32,749 nucleotides of DNA from JAWXCE01 sp034440495 (GTDB lineage: Bacteria; Pseudomonadota; Alphaproteobacteria; Rhizobiales; Rhodomicrobiaceae): the NCBI GenBank assembly GCA_034440495.1, contig JAWXCE010000024.1, positions 1 to 32,749 of the forward strand, given 5' to 3'. This document shows, piece by piece, positions 32,397 to 32,749 of this stretch. Both the position numbers and the translations under genes were made by a program. Below the pieces are notes generated by a model. That model saw only the letters and a list, made by a program, of their open reading frames with translations. It was not told the origin of the DNA and ran no database searches. Position 1 is the first letter of the stretch; every line of letters starts with the position of its first letter.

Positions 32397-32749
32397 GCTG
32401 GCAACCGCATGACGATCCGACGCCCGGCGACAAGCGCTCATGCGAGGCCATCGAAACCGTCATCGTGCCGCGCGCCCGCGATCTGGGGAGCTTTTCGGTG
32501 CGCCGCGCCTTGCCATCGCCGCAGCGCCAGATGGTCGGGCCGTTCATTTTCTTCGATCAGGCGGGGCCTGCCGAATTTTTGCTCGGACAGGGCATGGATG
32601 TGCGCCCGCACCCGCATATCGGACTATCCACGGTCACTTACCTGTTCGACGGTGAGATTTACCACCGCGACAGTCTCGGCACGGCGCTGCCGATCCGCCC
32701 CGGCGAGCTGAACTGGATGACGGCGGGACGCGGCATCACCCATTCCGAG
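32393..32749 (+). CDS. Pirin-family cupin protein, N-terminal part (3' end outside window)
   Basis: The 119 visible residues belong to the pirin family. VRRALPSPQRQMVGPFIFFDQ opens the first cupin barrel, and the metal ligands are in VRPHPHIGLSTVTYLFDGEI and the final GRGITHSE. Bacterial pirins have quercetin 2,3-dioxygenase activity or act as redox-linked regulators. The ATG overlaps the DUF1275 stop (ATGA). A total of about 280-300 residues is expected, so more than half lies beyond the window. Confidence 0.92.
   Translation, partial: MSWQPHDDPTPGDKRSCEAIETVIVPRARDLGSFSVRRALPSPQRQMVGPFIFFDQAGPAEFLLGQGMDVRPHPHIGLSTVTYLFDGEIYHRDSLGTALPIRPGELNWMTAGRGITHSE

Noticed and set aside
1..32749. CRISPR arrays, complete insertion sequences or prophage genes
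   Set aside because: No regularly spaced repeats, transposase, integrase or phage structural genes are visible.

Overview
The window is a chromosomal stretch of an alphaproteobacterium, most likely of the Hyphomicrobiales (Rhizobiales) or a close relative. The clues are the divergent tsaD-gpsA / hemC-hemD pair, the heme operon continuing into an alphaproteobacterial Mic60 (mitofilin) homologue and hemY, an APS-type CysH, generally high GC, and short palindromic REP-like hairpins. The genus cannot be named from the sequence alone.

Layout. 1-255 is the 3' end of a branched-chain aminotransferase gene. 252-5712 (minus strand) is a sulfate uptake and reduction locus: cysH, sbp and the tightly coupled permease/ATPase genes cysT-cysW-cysA, followed by a lone moaE. 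Two near-identical palindromes lie 50-55 bp upstream of sbp and cysH and look like a shared operator. 5976-8134 (minus) is tsaD-gpsA. 8229-12949 (plus) is hemC-hemD-mic60-hemY with stop/start overlaps at hemC/hemD and mic60/hemY. Then come tRNA-Thr(CGT), ubiB, a small membrane-anchored unknown protein, a LuxR-type regulator, and polA, whose 3'-5' exonuclease active site is degenerate. A small secreted protein and tRNA-Arg(CCG) follow.

20865-22817 (minus) encodes the most unusual gene: an autotransporter whose passenger is an ice-binding-like (DUF3494) domain joined by an Asp/Gly-rich linker to a C-terminal beta-barrel, preceded by an AT-rich promoter region with a 13-bp tandem repeat. After it come a HI0933-type flavoprotein and a MATE exporter.

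25846-27566 is a decayed, less GC-rich island. It holds a dynamin-like GTPase pseudogene (amber codon inside the P-loop, truncated after the G3 motif) and a frameshifted, internally deleted remnant of a second MATE gene.

27567-32749 is an accessory catabolic or stress cluster: a divergent HxlR regulator with an N-terminal Cys, two isochorismatase-like (YcaC-type) hydrolases, a Tat-exported YtcJ-type amidohydrolase, a DoxX-like membrane protein, a YoaK/DUF1275 membrane protein and a pirin that runs off the window. The last four genes are contiguous or overlapping, so the cluster is probably one transcript. Its composition suggests handling of a reactive quinone, aldehyde or amide compound, but the substrate cannot be read from the sequence.
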